Shown: positions 7,312 to 15,529 of the stretch, in pieces
How the letters are laid out: every line of letters begins with the position of its first letter
Position numbering within the stretch: position 1 is the first letter of the stretch
From: Bacillus sp. RO3
GTDB taxonomy: Bacteria > Bacillota > Bacilli > Bacillales > Bacillaceae_B
Direction of reading: 5' to 3'
Assembly (NCBI RefSeq): GCF_012911895.1
Contig: NZ_JAAXCV010000032.1
Span: 1 to 64,000 of the forward strand
Length of the DNA stretch: 64,000 nucleotides
The notes under the pieces: model-generated
Database searches by the model: none
Told to the model about the DNA's origin: nothing
Seen by the model: the letters and a program-made list of their open reading frames with translations, nothing else
Position numbers and translations under genes: made by a program

Positions 7312-7965
7312 TCACCCCCTGCTACGACTGATCTGTATCAGGTCTCCCCACGTCTTTACCTCTCGATCCCTTAACAGCTCCAACAGCTCCACAAACAAAT
7401 AGGCGGTCATCAGGGCATCGTTTAACGCTCGATGTCTCGGATATAATCGCGTCCCGAATAATTGGGCGTATCGTTCGAGATCCCTCATGTCGTATGATGG
7501 GGAAAGAAATCCGATTAGGTCCAACGTGTCCAGGCTAGGCGCCATCTGAAGCTGAAACCCTTCCCGTTTCAGTTCATTCTTTAACACTAATTCATCAAAG
7601 CTTACATAATGTCCAACGGTGCAGTTCACGGTATTTCCCTCTATATAAGTGAAGAAATCCTGGATGGCATCCATTGCTTCCGGCGCTAGTTCGACATCTT
7701 TTGACTGAATTCCCGTCAACTGGATTATTTCCTGAGAAATGAGTCGATGTGGATTGGAAAATGTCTGAAAGGTGATGTTTTCTTTTACCTCATAACCGCT
7801 TACCTTCACTGCTCCGATCTCGAGCATCCTGTCCTCAGCCCCGACCCTGAAGCCTGTCGTTTCGGTATCAAAGACAACAAATGTAAGCTCCTCAACTTTA
7901 CGGTTCAGTGGGACAGAATCGTAATGGAGTGGACATTTGATCCTCTTCTTTGAAAAAATGAACAC
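7312..7965 (-). CDS. DnaQ-like 3'-5' exonuclease (PolIII epsilon family)
   Basis: A DEDDh exonuclease fold. Numbered from the upstream GTG at 7971, Asp35 and Glu37 lie in FDTETTG, Asp126 in SFDELV, and His180/Asp185 in PRHRALNDA. The upstream GTG sits on the AAGGGA box; the GTG at 7965 (7 nt spacing) is the better start. It follows the DUF294 gene by about 10 bp, and the same exonuclease-DUF294-symporter set is conserved in other bacteria. That setting points to a role tied to the symporter/signalling operon rather than replication (inference). The substrate is unknown. Confidence 0.85.
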   Translation of the reverse strand: MFIFSKKRIKCPLHYDSVPLNRKVEELTFVVFDTETTGFRVGAEDRMLEIGAVKVSGYEVKENITFQTFSNPHRLISQEIIQLTGIQSKDVELAPEAMDAIQDFFTYIEGNTVNCTVGHYVSFDELVLKNELKREGFQLQMAPSLDTLDLIGFLSPSYDMRDLERYAQLFGTRLYPRHRALNDALMTAYLFVELLELLRDREVKTWGDLIQISRSRG

Positions 7966-7980
7966 CTTCACTTCCCTTCT

Positions 7981-9873
7981 CTATGCCAAGGAGTAATGCG
8001 ACAGCATCAGAACTTGAAATTGACGTATGATTTTTACACTTTGATAAAGGATTTCTTTTTGGCGGGTGGGCAGGGTGGAAAGATAGACTGTATCTCCCTG
8101 TCCATTCCTCTTCGATTCTATATAGAGCTTCATGACTTCCTGGAAGGCGTCCCGTAATTCTTCTGCAAATTCCCCGGATATCGACCTCTTTTTCTTTAGA
8201 AACTCTATTTTTTCACTGGTAGAGCCTGAGGTATTGCCATGACCTGCGTTCAATAGTTGCAGTGCGTGATGAAAAGGGAACAGAATTTCCTTCTTGATCG
8301 AAACCGCCTTTCGATCCATGCCCAGTATGGATCGAATCGACGAATGAAGGACAGGTACCTGTTTGGTGTTTTCAATCTGGGCGAGGCGCACCAACAATAT
8401 TTTCGAACTGTGGAGCTGCTTCAGGATCATCCCTTCAAATGTCGAATGAAGGGAGTCATCCCCATAAACAAACCGATAGGAAAAGAAATTCTGCATCTTA
8501 AGTAATGTATCCTCTGTGGAATGGATCGACCATTCCCTCACTCTTTCCTGCCAGGCACCTACACTCCCTCTCCACGATTCCTGACTCGCCATCATTCCTC
8601 CATCACAAAGCCGCAGCCCGGCCTCTTCCAATTCCAAGACTGCCCTTTCAGAGAATTGGCGGAAATAGTCCCTCGCTTCTTTCGTGTGTGATTCATATAC
8701 GAGGAAATGATCCTGGTCCGTGAACATAAATTGCTCTTTCCTTCCTGCCGATCCCATAACATAAAACGCATACTGGCATGGCCGTTCCAGCCCTTCTTCT
8801 TTTAACGATTCCTCAACATCCCTTAAGATCCGTTGATAGATTCGATCGAACAGCCCTGACATGAAATCAAGCAAGTGAAAAACTGGTGCATGTGCCCTCC
8901 AAAGACTGTTAAACATGGAATCCACCATTGGTTTAACTTTTTTCAGTGGGTATTCCTTGTGTTCAAGCTTCCTCCCACTCGTCAGGGCTTCAATATGATT
9001 CGCTTTCATGACATCTTGAAGGGTGAGGATTCCCACAGGTCCGTCCCTCTCCATACCATCCACTACAGGCAGGTGTTTGATGGAGTGGTCGAGCATGGTG
9101 GCCAGGGCTTCGTACAGATAGGCGTCACGGGTGATGACTGTGGGATTGGGGGTCATGAACCCCTTTACCGGATCGGTGAGAGGGACGGACCTTGCAAGGC
9201 ATCTGGAGACGAGGTCCCTTTCTGTGAGGGTTCCTGTGATCCTTTGGTTATCTGTCACAATGACAGAACTCACTCGCCTTTCTCCCATTTCCCTGGCTGC
9301 ATGCTGTAAGGAATCGTCACTCCTGACAGTTACAACCCCTTTTGTCATCACGTCCCCGACCCTCTTCAGAATGGTTGTCCTCTCTTCAAGTCCGTGGGAT
9401 ACTTCGACCTGCCGGGACAGGGAATGGTACACATCCTGCAGTCTTTTCGAGGTTTCTTGTAATAAAAAGTTCTTTAAATAGGGTTCATCCCAATAAGCTT
9501 GCAAACGGGTATAAGGAACGAGGCAGAGGTCGCTTTCCTCCTTTGCTTTGACTTCGACGGTGGAGTAGACGTTATCTTCAGCTTGAGAATGCATGACAGA
9601 ATACAAGCTCGATAATCCTACCATTCCGTTACGGGAAATCACTTCCAGAACCTCTTGCTTTCCCTTGTCCACCAAGACCTCTACTTCTCCCCTTATCACC
9701 AGATAGATTCCCTGGCGTTGTTCGGAGCTTTTTAGAATGATCTGGTTCTCTCCAGCCGCTGTCCGCTTACACTCATTGAAAAGGGAAAGAGCCGTACTAC
9801 GCTCCATCCCCTTGAAGAAGGGATGGAGGAGCACAGCTTCTTTGAATGATCCGTCAGGCTTTGAAGTCGACAT
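7981..9873 (-). CDS. Cyclic-nucleotide-binding/CBS-pair/DUF294 nucleotidyltransferase-like signalling protein
   Basis: The 630-residue multidomain regulator has a cNMP-binding domain (about 15-150), two CBS motifs (about 172-295; VGDVMTKGVVTV and VKGFMTPNPTVI), a DUF294 nucleotidyltransferase-like domain (about 330-450; GSAGRKE at 374-380, TDQD at 385-388) and a C-terminal DUF294_C region. The Gly-Ser and D-x-D motifs of a nucleotidyltransferase are intact, so catalysis is possible. It overlaps the symporter gene by 20 nt. It probably senses nucleotides and modulates the transporter (inference). Two copies of the dispersed 12-mer lie in frame in the CBS region, encoding RSVP (228-231) and RDGP (276-279). 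Confidence 0.88.
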   Translation of the reverse strand: MSTSKPDGSFKEAVLLHPFFKGMERSTALSLFNECKRTAAGENQIILKSSEQRQGIYLVIRGEVEVLVDKGKQEVLEVISRNGMVGLSSLYSVMHSQAEDNVYSTVEVKAKEESDLCLVPYTRLQAYWDEPYLKNFLLQETSKRLQDVYHSLSRQVEVSHGLEERTTILKRVGDVMTKGVVTVRSDDSLQHAAREMGERRVSSVIVTDNQRITGTLTERDLVSRCLARSVPLTDPVKGFMTPNPTVITRDAYLYEALATMLDHSIKHLPVVDGMERDGPVGILTLQDVMKANHIEALTSGRKLEHKEYPLKKVKPMVDSMFNSLWRAHAPVFHLLDFMSGLFDRIYQRILRDVEESLKEEGLERPCQYAFYVMGSAGRKEQFMFTDQDHFLVYESHTKEARDYFRQFSERAVLELEEAGLRLCDGGMMASQESWRGSVGAWQERVREWSIHSTEDTLLKMQNFFSYRFVYGDDSLHSTFEGMILKQLHSSKILLVRLAQIENTKQVPVLHSSIRSILGMDRKAVSIKKEILFPFHHALQLLNAGHGNTSGSTSEKIEFLKKKRSISGEFAEELRDAFQEVMKLYIESKRNGQGDTVYLSTLPTRQKEILYQSVKIIRQFQVLMLSHYSLA

Positions 9874-11521
9874 CGTCGTTCACCCAAACCTCTCCGTCTT
9901 TGAAGGTCATCTGTTCAGGGTAACGAAGATCCATTACTTCTTCTTGAATCTTTTGAGAAGGAGCTTTCGTTATTAATGAAACTACGATATTGGCGATGGC
10001 GGCCGCCGTTGCCCCGAACACTCCCGCTCCTGTATCAATGATTCCGAACACGGTGACACCTGATCTTGCCAGGAAGATATACGTGAGAGTGACTGCAAGT
10101 CCTACCAGCATCCCGGCAATGACCCCGTAGGAATTCGAGCGCTTCCACCAAACTCCGAGTAACAAGGCCGGGAAGAACGTTCCAGACGCCAACGCAAACG
10201 CCCAGGCGACGATCTGAGTGATCACCCCCGGAGGGTTGAGTGCCACGATCCCCGCAAGGACTGTCGCAATGACAATGGACCAACGGGCAACCGCCAGTCT
10301 ATTTTTCTCCGTGGCATTCGGCTTAAATACCCTGTAGTAAATATCATGGGCAAATGATGACGAAATCGCGATCATCAATCCACCTGCCGTCGATAAAGCG
10401 GCAGCCATGGCACCGGCCGCTACGAGTCCGATGACGAATACACCTAAATTGGCTATTTCCGGTGTGGCCATGACCACGATATCATTGGAAATGATGATTT
10501 CCTTCCACTGAAGTACTCCATCTCCATTAGCATCTGCTACCTGTAGTTTACCTGTATCCACCCAGGATTTTGTCCAGGACGGCAAGTCACTGATCTGACT
10601 GCCCGCTACCTTTGTCATCAGGATAAAACGGGAGAACGCTGCATAAGCGGGGGCAGATAAATACAGAAGTCCAATAAAAAGCAGTGCCCAGGCCCCTGAC
10701 CAGCGCGCGGCTTTCATCGTCGACACTGTATAGAACCGGACGATCACGTGGGGAAGTCCCGCGGTCCCTGCCATCAACGTAAACATAAGGGCCATAAACT
10801 GCCATTTCGTCCCGTTGGTGAAGGGAGCAAAATATTCCGACACACCAAGCTCCCGGTCCAGTTCACCGATCTTCCCTACCAATTCACCATAAGAAATCCA
10901 CGGAGCGGGGTTTCCTGTAATTTGCAGCGACATGAAAATGACAGGGATCAAATAGGCAATGATCAGGACAATGTACTGAGCCACCTGTGTCCATGTGATT
11001 CCCTTCATCCCTCCGAAGGCAGCATAAAAGGCGATGAGGACGACCCCGATCATCGTACCGACTTTGGCATCGATCTCGAATAAACGGCCGATGACAACCC
11101 CTGATCCTGACAACTGCCCAATGGAATAGGTAAAACTGATAATGATGGTACAGATGGCGGCAATGACACGTGCCGTATGGCTGTTATACCGGTCCCCGAT
11201 GAATTCTGGAACTGTATACCGCCCATATTTCCTGAGCTGGGGAGCAAGCAAGAACGTTAACAGCAAATACCCGCCTGTCCATCCCATGATATAGGCAAGT
11301 CCATCATAACCGAGTATCATGACGGTACCCGCAAGACCGATGAATGAAGCTGCACTCATCCAGTCCGCCCCAATGGCCATACCGTTAAAGATCGGCGGAA
11401 CGCCACGTCCTGCCACGTAGAAATCCGAAGTCGCTTTCGCCTTATTATAAATAGCAATTCCGATATATAACGCAAACGTCAACAGTATAATCGACGTCGA
11501 TACTAAAAATTGAGTATCCAT
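9854..11521 (-). CDS. Sodium:solute symporter large subunit (VC_2705-like, acetate/short-chain carboxylate type)
   Basis: An SSS-family Na+-coupled transporter of 555 residues with about 13 membrane helices. FYVAGRGVPPIFNGMAIGADWMS is the family signature; AAALSTAGGLMIAISSSFAHD is the second core motif. A soluble insert at residues 330-341 (DANGDGVLQWKE) fits the canonical EF-hand loop. The partner small subunit is 43 bp upstream. The substrate is probably acetate or a related carboxylate by family (inference). It is translationally coupled to the downstream DUF294 gene. Confidence 0.9.
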   Translation of the reverse strand: MDTQFLVSTSIILLTFALYIGIAIYNKAKATSDFYVAGRGVPPIFNGMAIGADWMSAASFIGLAGTVMILGYDGLAYIMGWTGGYLLLTFLLAPQLRKYGRYTVPEFIGDRYNSHTARVIAAICTIIISFTYSIGQLSGSGVVIGRLFEIDAKVGTMIGVVLIAFYAAFGGMKGITWTQVAQYIVLIIAYLIPVIFMSLQITGNPAPWISYGELVGKIGELDRELGVSEYFAPFTNGTKWQFMALMFTLMAGTAGLPHVIVRFYTVSTMKAARWSGAWALLFIGLLYLSAPAYAAFSRFILMTKVAGSQISDLPSWTKSWVDTGKLQVADANGDGVLQWKEIIISNDIVVMATPEIANLGVFVIGLVAAGAMAAALSTAGGLMIAISSSFAHDIYYRVFKPNATEKNRLAVARWSIVIATVLAGIVALNPPGVITQIVAWAFALASGTFFPALLLGVWWKRSNSYGVIAGMLVGLAVTLTYIFLARSGVTVFGIIDTGAGVFGATAAAIANIVVSLITKAPSQKIQEEVMDLRYPEQMTFKDGEVWVNDDVDFKA

Positions 11522-11564
11522 CTACCGTTTCCCCCTGTTATGCTCTATATTTGGTTATAACCGT

Positions 11565-11867
11565 TCAATGATCCAATGTCTTTCCATAACTGATCTGCTC
11601 ATTTTTGCTTTCATCGATTCCATACTTCTTATCGATTCCATCGCTCACTTTCGCATTCACATAAAGTAAGATGATGAAGATGACAATCGCCCCTTGTGCC
11701 CCCATGAAATAGTGAAACGGGAAGCCATTGAAGGTGATGGTCGACAGGCTTTCTGCAAACATCACGACCCCAAAGGAAGAAGCGAGCCAAATCACCAGGT
11801 AAAGTGCCATATAACGATTTTTTTCTTTAAAATACTGATCCGCTTTTGCTCTATCAATCTTCTTCAT
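11565..11867 (-). CDS. Sodium/substrate symporter small subunit (DUF4212 family)
   Basis: The 100-residue membrane protein has two helices (about 21-41 and 56-76) and the family hallmarks FGVVMFAE, FPFHYFMGAQGAIVIF and DKKYGIDE. In this family the small subunit is always encoded beside the large symporter, as here. AAGGGG lies before the ATG. It is less likely to be a DUF485 protein, a similar family paired with ActP. Confidence 0.87.
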   Translation of the reverse strand: MKKIDRAKADQYFKEKNRYMALYLVIWLASSFGVVMFAESLSTITFNGFPFHYFMGAQGAIVIFIILLYVNAKVSDGIDKKYGIDESKNEQISYGKTLDH

Positions 11868-11891
11868 TTATGTAACCCCTTTTCAAGCTCA

Positions 11892-12074
11892 TTATTTTAA
11901 ACTGAAAATAAATTTCACGGTCTCAAAGAACGGTACCGGGACCATGACAATCTGAATGATAAAGTAAATGAATAAAGACAAGAATGGAATGGTTAAAAAG
12001 AATGCCCGTTTCTTTCGCAGTGCAAGGACGATGCATCCTCCTGTTATCAGTAAAAACATCATGAAGTAGAGCAA
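11892..12074 (-). CDS. 60-residue hydrophobic membrane protein, first gene of the symporter operon
   Basis: Two membrane helices (MLYFMMFLLITGGCIVLAL and FFLTIPFLSLFIYFIIQIVMV) are joined by the basic loop RKKRA. The start is a TTG at 12074, supported by a perfect AAGGAGGTG box 8 nt upstream. Without that box the frame would be easy to dismiss. It ends 24 bp before the small-subunit start, so it is probably co-transcribed. No family is recognised. It could be a third accessory subunit (inference). Confidence 0.6.
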   Translation of the reverse strand: MLYFMMFLLITGGCIVLALRKKRAFFLTIPFLSLFIYFIIQIVMVPVPFFETVKFIFSLK

Positions 12075-12092
12075 TACTTCACCTCCTTGATT

Positions 12093-12106
12093 TAAAAGCG
12101 TTACCT
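12093..12106. promoter_or_regulatory. Candidate CcpA (cre) site upstream of the symporter operon
   Basis: TAAAAGCGTTACCT matches the cre consensus TGWAARCGYTWNCW at 13 of 14 positions. It lies just upstream of the AAGGAGGTG box of the first gene, where bound CcpA could block transcription. Glucose repression of carboxylate uptake would be expected. The 394-bp gap 12075-12468 holds nothing else clear except the spoIIQ terminator. Confidence 0.5.
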
Positions 12107-12420
12107 GAAATTCTCACCTCCCGTTAATAAAGAATGAATTTTCTGATTTTTTATTCATGCCATCATTATCTTTTATTGGAAAAAGCCTGGTCAATAAAGA
12201 AAAAACGACAACTGGGCAGGTACATTTTTTTATACATACATATTGCTTTTCTAAAATAAGGAAATGACTGATGATGATACGAAAACTACACGATTTGGAA
12301 TTGGCAATGTTTTACCAGTAAAACGTTACCCTTGTCGAATTTCCGAGGAAATTTCTATTCATAATGAAACGCCATATTCTCAGTGACCACTTTGAAAAGT
12401 CCTCACTCCTCTACACCACA

Positions 12421-12448
12421 AAAAAACTGACCGGCTATTCCCGGTCAG
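12421..12448 (-). terminator. Terminator of spoIIQ
   Basis: CTGACCGG (12427-12434) pairs with CCGGTCAG (12441-12448). On the minus strand a run of six T follows. Confidence 0.85.
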
Positions 12449-12468
12449 TCCTTTTCATCTATATAAGA

Positions 12469-13320
12469 TTATTCTTCTTCTTTTACGTCAGCGCTGCCTT
12501 CGCTTTCTTGTTTCGGCTTTTGCTCAGTCTCTTCTTGCTTGTCTTCAGATGCTTTGTCTTCTGTGGCTTGATCTTCTGATGCATTCTCTTCTGCTGCTTC
12601 AGCATCAGGCTGTTCACCTGAAACCTTCGTGTCTTCAAGTTGTGCTTCTTGAAGAGTGGCAAGTGACTTATTGAAGTATTCCAGTGGATTCACGGCTACA
12701 TTTGCCTTACGGATTTCAAAGTGTACGTGAACGCCGGCATCTTCATTGAACAAGCTCTTTCCTGCTTTGGCAATGGCTTGTCCTTGATCAACGACATCTC
12801 CAACCGCGACTTCAAAGTCTTTTACCGATTGATAGCGAGTAACGATTCCTTTGCTGTGCTCGATTTCAATCGTGTTCCCAAGCAGGGAATCTTCCTGAAC
12901 CTTTGTCACTGTACCGCTCATGGCTGCCAGAACATCGAATTCTTGTCCATCTTTAGAGATGTCGATTCCTTGGTTCGGGTAATACATGTTACCATAAACA
13001 ACAAGGGCTGCTTCCTGTTCTTCGGCTGAAGCTTCAGTGTCGTAGAATTGTTTTTCAATCACTGTATCTTCAGGACTGTCAACAGGCATTACAAAGTTTT
13101 CCAATGAACGATTGACTTCTTCTGCAGGCTGGTTGAACTCATTATCAGTAGGAATTCCATCATAGCTGTAATCCTTGGCTTTCTCGTTAACGTCATTTCC
13201 TGCCTGGTACCACAGAATCCCCGTGATAATGATTGCTGCACTTGCTAAATAGATTGCTGGGTATGCCCAACGTCTTTTCAAAAAGTTTTGAGAAGGTTGT
13301 TTCTTTTCTTCCTCTCTCAT
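12469..13320 (-). CDS. spoIIQ: Forespore engulfment/channel protein SpoIIQ
   Basis: A forespore membrane protein that binds SpoIIIAH across the intermembrane space during engulfment. The 283-residue product starts MREEEKK like the family, preceded by GAGGTG at 6 nt; a longer upstream reading exists but is poorly supported. One membrane helix (about 21-42), then a degenerate LytM/M23 domain. The second zinc motif HVHFE is intact, but the first motif reads NQGIDI with Asn where the peptidase has His, so it is probably not catalytic. The C-terminus is a long acidic Glu/Asp/Lys/Gln tail. Confidence 0.95.
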   Translation of the reverse strand: MREEEKKQPSQNFLKRRWAYPAIYLASAAIIITGILWYQAGNDVNEKAKDYSYDGIPTDNEFNQPAEEVNRSLENFVMPVDSPEDTVIEKQFYDTEASAEEQEAALVVYGNMYYPNQGIDISKDGQEFDVLAAMSGTVTKVQEDSLLGNTIEIEHSKGIVTRYQSVKDFEVAVGDVVDQGQAIAKAGKSLFNEDAGVHVHFEIRKANVAVNPLEYFNKSLATLQEAQLEDTKVSGEQPDAEAAEENASEDQATEDKASEDKQEETEQKPKQESEGSADVKEEE

Positions 13321-13338
13321 TTTCATCACCTCAGCAAT

Positions 13339-13368
13339 CATTCTGAACAGAATTCTGAAAATATATAC
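13339..13368 (-). promoter_or_regulatory. Weak SigF promoter candidate for spoIIQ
   Basis: GTATA (13368-13364) and GTTCAGAATG (13348-13339) are spaced 15 bp apart, as in SigF promoters (GYWTA, 15 bp, GGNRANANTW). The -35 matches but the -10 fits only partly. spoIIQ is SigF-dependent in B. subtilis. Confidence 0.35.
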
Positions 13369-13547
13369 ACATTGAAAAAAATTTTTTAATTCTTATCTTT
13401 CGACAAAGAGATGGAAAATATGTATGATTTTTAAAATAAGCTGAAAATAAAATCGAGATAGAGGCTGACTTGGCCATTCTTGCATTTTATTAATCACACT
13501 AAATCGCCTCATGATACAATATAAAAAACAGAAAGGACGGGCTGCGT

Positions 13548-13985
13548 ATGAAGAAATTACTTAGATATGTGCTGACAGCTGCGCCTTTTCTTTATATGGT
13601 CCTGATCTGGATCCTGTCGAGTAATCCGGATGATGCGGTCATACGTTTTCCTGATAATCAGTGGGACCGCTTTATTAAGGAGTCTCTTCATTTAATCGAG
13701 TTCGGTATCTTATATGGATTATTCGTTGTCGCTCTGTTAGCACATGGAAAGCTTCACTTCACCTTGAACTTTGCCGTTGCCCTGATCAGCATCTTTTATG
13801 GGTTTGTAGATGAAATTCATCAATCCTTTGTTCCCTATCGTTCGGCTACGCTGATTGATGCTGCTAAGGATTTGATAGGCGTAACGGTGTTGTTTTGGAT
13901 TGTGAACCGGACTTATTTTAAAAACCCTGGGCATGCCATAACGATTAAGATGAAGAAGTTCGAAGCCTATTTTAAAAAGGATTGA
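13548..13985 (+). CDS. VanZ-family membrane protein
   Basis: The 145-residue protein has four predicted membrane helices (about 7-23, 48-65, 71-90, 107-122). The VanZ-like core is HLIEFGILYGLF and DEIHQSFVPYRSATLIDAAKD. VanZ itself gives low-level teicoplanin resistance, but most homologues have no known function. One of the few plus-strand genes; it is flanked by spoIIQ and spoIID and ends in a terminator shared with spoIID. An AGAAAGGA box precedes the ATG. Confidence 0.85.
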   Translation: MKKLLRYVLTAAPFLYMVLIWILSSNPDDAVIRFPDNQWDRFIKESLHLIEFGILYGLFVVALLAHGKLHFTLNFAVALISIFYGFVDEIHQSFVPYRSATLIDAAKDLIGVTVLFWIVNRTYFKNPGHAITIKMKKFEAYFKKD

Positions 13986-14021
13986 GTCTGGTCACATTGA
14001 CCTTTTAGACTCAATCCTTTT
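13975..14021. terminator. Bidirectional terminator between vanZ-like gene and spoIID
   Basis: AAAAGGATTGAGTCT (13975-13989) pairs with AGACTCAATCCTTTT (14007-14021), giving A/T runs on both sides. It overlaps the last codons of the plus-strand gene and lies just after the spoIID stop on the minus strand. Confidence 0.85.
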
Positions 14022-14023
14022 GA

Positions 14024-15037
14024 TTATCTTTGAGCTGTTACTTTCTGCAGCAGCTTTTCGGATTCCGTTATTTTTACATCTTTGTAGTAATGCGTGACGA
14101 TATCTTGATAATTCTTTCCTTCCTTTGCCATTCCGTTTGCTCCATATTGACTCATCCCGACACCATGGCCAAATCCTTTTGTGGCGATGACGATATGATC
14201 ATCCTTTAAGTACCAAGTAAAGTCAGAAGATCTTAGTTCTAATTTCTCTCTGATTTCCCTACCCGAAAATCCTTTGCCATTGATTTCGACACTTGCCACT
14301 CTTTTGCCTTCTGTTCTTGATGTGATGGTTCCCACCGATCCGTCTTTTGGCAGGTTGACCCCGAGTTTCTGTTCAAATTCCCTGATCGGGATGATTTTTT
14401 GATCCTCAAATCTTGGTGATGCTGAGTCCCAGGGGCTTTCCACACTTCTTAAATAGGGATACTCATTGGGCCAATACGCCTCAGAGTTTTCAGTATAACC
14501 ATTGCTTGTCGAGAAAAAGGCTGCAGTGATTGGCTTACCATCATAAGTCAGAACCTGGCCCATGGTTTCAAGGACTGCATCGCTTATTTTTTTGATCTTC
14601 CAATCATACTCTGCTCCCCAAAGTCCTGCCAGCTCTTTTTGATTTTTGTATACCTGATGAGAGACTGTATCCGTTACATCGGCTCCCTTTGGAACAGAAG
14701 AATCCTCCAGCATAAGCTGATTCACAATATACGTCCTTGCGGCAAGAGCCTGCGCTTTCAACGCTTCTTGCTCGAAATCTGCAGGCATTTCACCTGCTAC
14801 CACTCCCACTACATACTGCTCCAAAGGGAGTTTCTCAATTAAATCCTGATTGGATCGGTATACCGCCACTTCGACAGAATCAGCCAGCTCCTCGATCCCT
14901 GGGGAATCTTTTAATTTTTCGTTCAAGTTTGCCTTTTCCTTTTCTGATGAAAATGGGAGTACGAGAAGAGTAGGTACAATAAAGATGATGCTGATAAAGA
15001 TTGAGAAGACGGTGATTACGGGTTTCCATTGCTTCAT
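14024..15037 (-). CDS. spoIID: Stage II sporulation protein D (lytic transglycosylase)
   Basis: A SigE-made, membrane-anchored lytic transglycosylase that, with SpoIIM and SpoIIP, drives engulfment. The 337-residue product has one N-terminal helix (about 8-28) and a SpoIID domain. Hallmarks are [15 protein letters not shown] (the catalytic Glu region), [24 protein letters not shown] and [15 protein letters not shown] near the C-terminus. The ATG at 15037 follows GGAGG at 8 nt. Gene order spoIIQ-spoIID-murAA-ywmB matches B. subtilis apart from the inserted VanZ gene. Confidence 0.95.
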   Translation of the reverse strand: MKQWKPVITVFSIFISIIFIVPTLLVLPFSSEKEKANLNEKLKDSPGIEELADSVEVAVYRSNQDLIEKLPLEQYVVGVVAGEMPADFEQEALKAQALAARTYIVNQLMLEDSSVPKGADVTDTVSHQVYKNQKELAGLWGAEYDWKIKKISDAVLETMGQVLTYDGKPITAAFFSTSNGYTENSEAYWPNEYPYLRSVESPWDSASPRFEDQKIIPIREFEQKLGVNLPKDGSVGTITSRTEGKRVASVEINGKGFSGREIREKLELRSSDFTWYLKDDHIVIATKGFGHGVGMSQYGANGMAKEGKNYQDIVTHYYKDVKITESEKLLQKVTAQR

Positions 15038-15243
15038 GTTCGCGGCCTCCAATGAAAGATTAAATAGGAGAATGTCCTTTCACACTTCTCCACTCTCTTT
15101 CATATGTATGGTAGTGGACAAGCAATTATGTATTTGATTTGGGAGAGGGATGGATGAGTTTTGATATCCTGCGGGTTTGCAGGTGGATTGTCGAAATTTC
15201 TTTGGGGTTGGGTTAAGGGCGATGGAAGTGTGGTTCTTGTGTA

Positions 15244-15381
15244 GCGGTTTTGATCATAAGATTTGGGTTTTGATAATAAGCGTACCGGTTTTGAAAATAT
15301 AATCGGTTTTTTGAAAATAAGTGTACCAGTTTTGAAAATAAAAGCGATTTTTTGAAAATAAGTACATCATTTACGAAAATA
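15244..15381. repeat. Tandem array of about 20-bp TTTTGAAAATAA units
   Basis: Seven degenerate units of 18-23 bp share the core TTTTGAAAATAA; several end GTGTACC or CGTACC. It lies about 200 bp upstream of spoIID in the 492-bp spoIID-murAA gap. A sister array lies at 35653-35752 upstream of spoIIR. The unit length is near two DNA helical turns. Confidence 0.75.
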
Positions 15382-15474
15382 GATGGCTTCCCTACGTCAG
15401 TAGCAGCCCTTTCAGCGATCTATTTACGTTCATCCAGCTGAAAAGACCGGCAACCCGCCAATATTTTCAGCACA

Positions 15475-15511
15475 ACAAAAAAAAGCAAGCCCTTCCCCTA
15501 AGAGAAAAGCT
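15475..15511 (-). terminator. Terminator of murAA
   Basis: On the minus strand AGCTTTTC (15511-15504) pairs with GGAAGGGCT (15496-15488), using two G-U pairs, followed by TTGC and a T-run. Confidence 0.6.
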
Positions 15512-15529
15512 CACCTTTTCATTTCATCC

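Noticed and set aside
12316-12329. Second cre-like sequence (AGTAAAACGTTACC) near the symporter operon
   Set aside because: Three mismatches from the cre consensus; the site at 12093 is clearly better.
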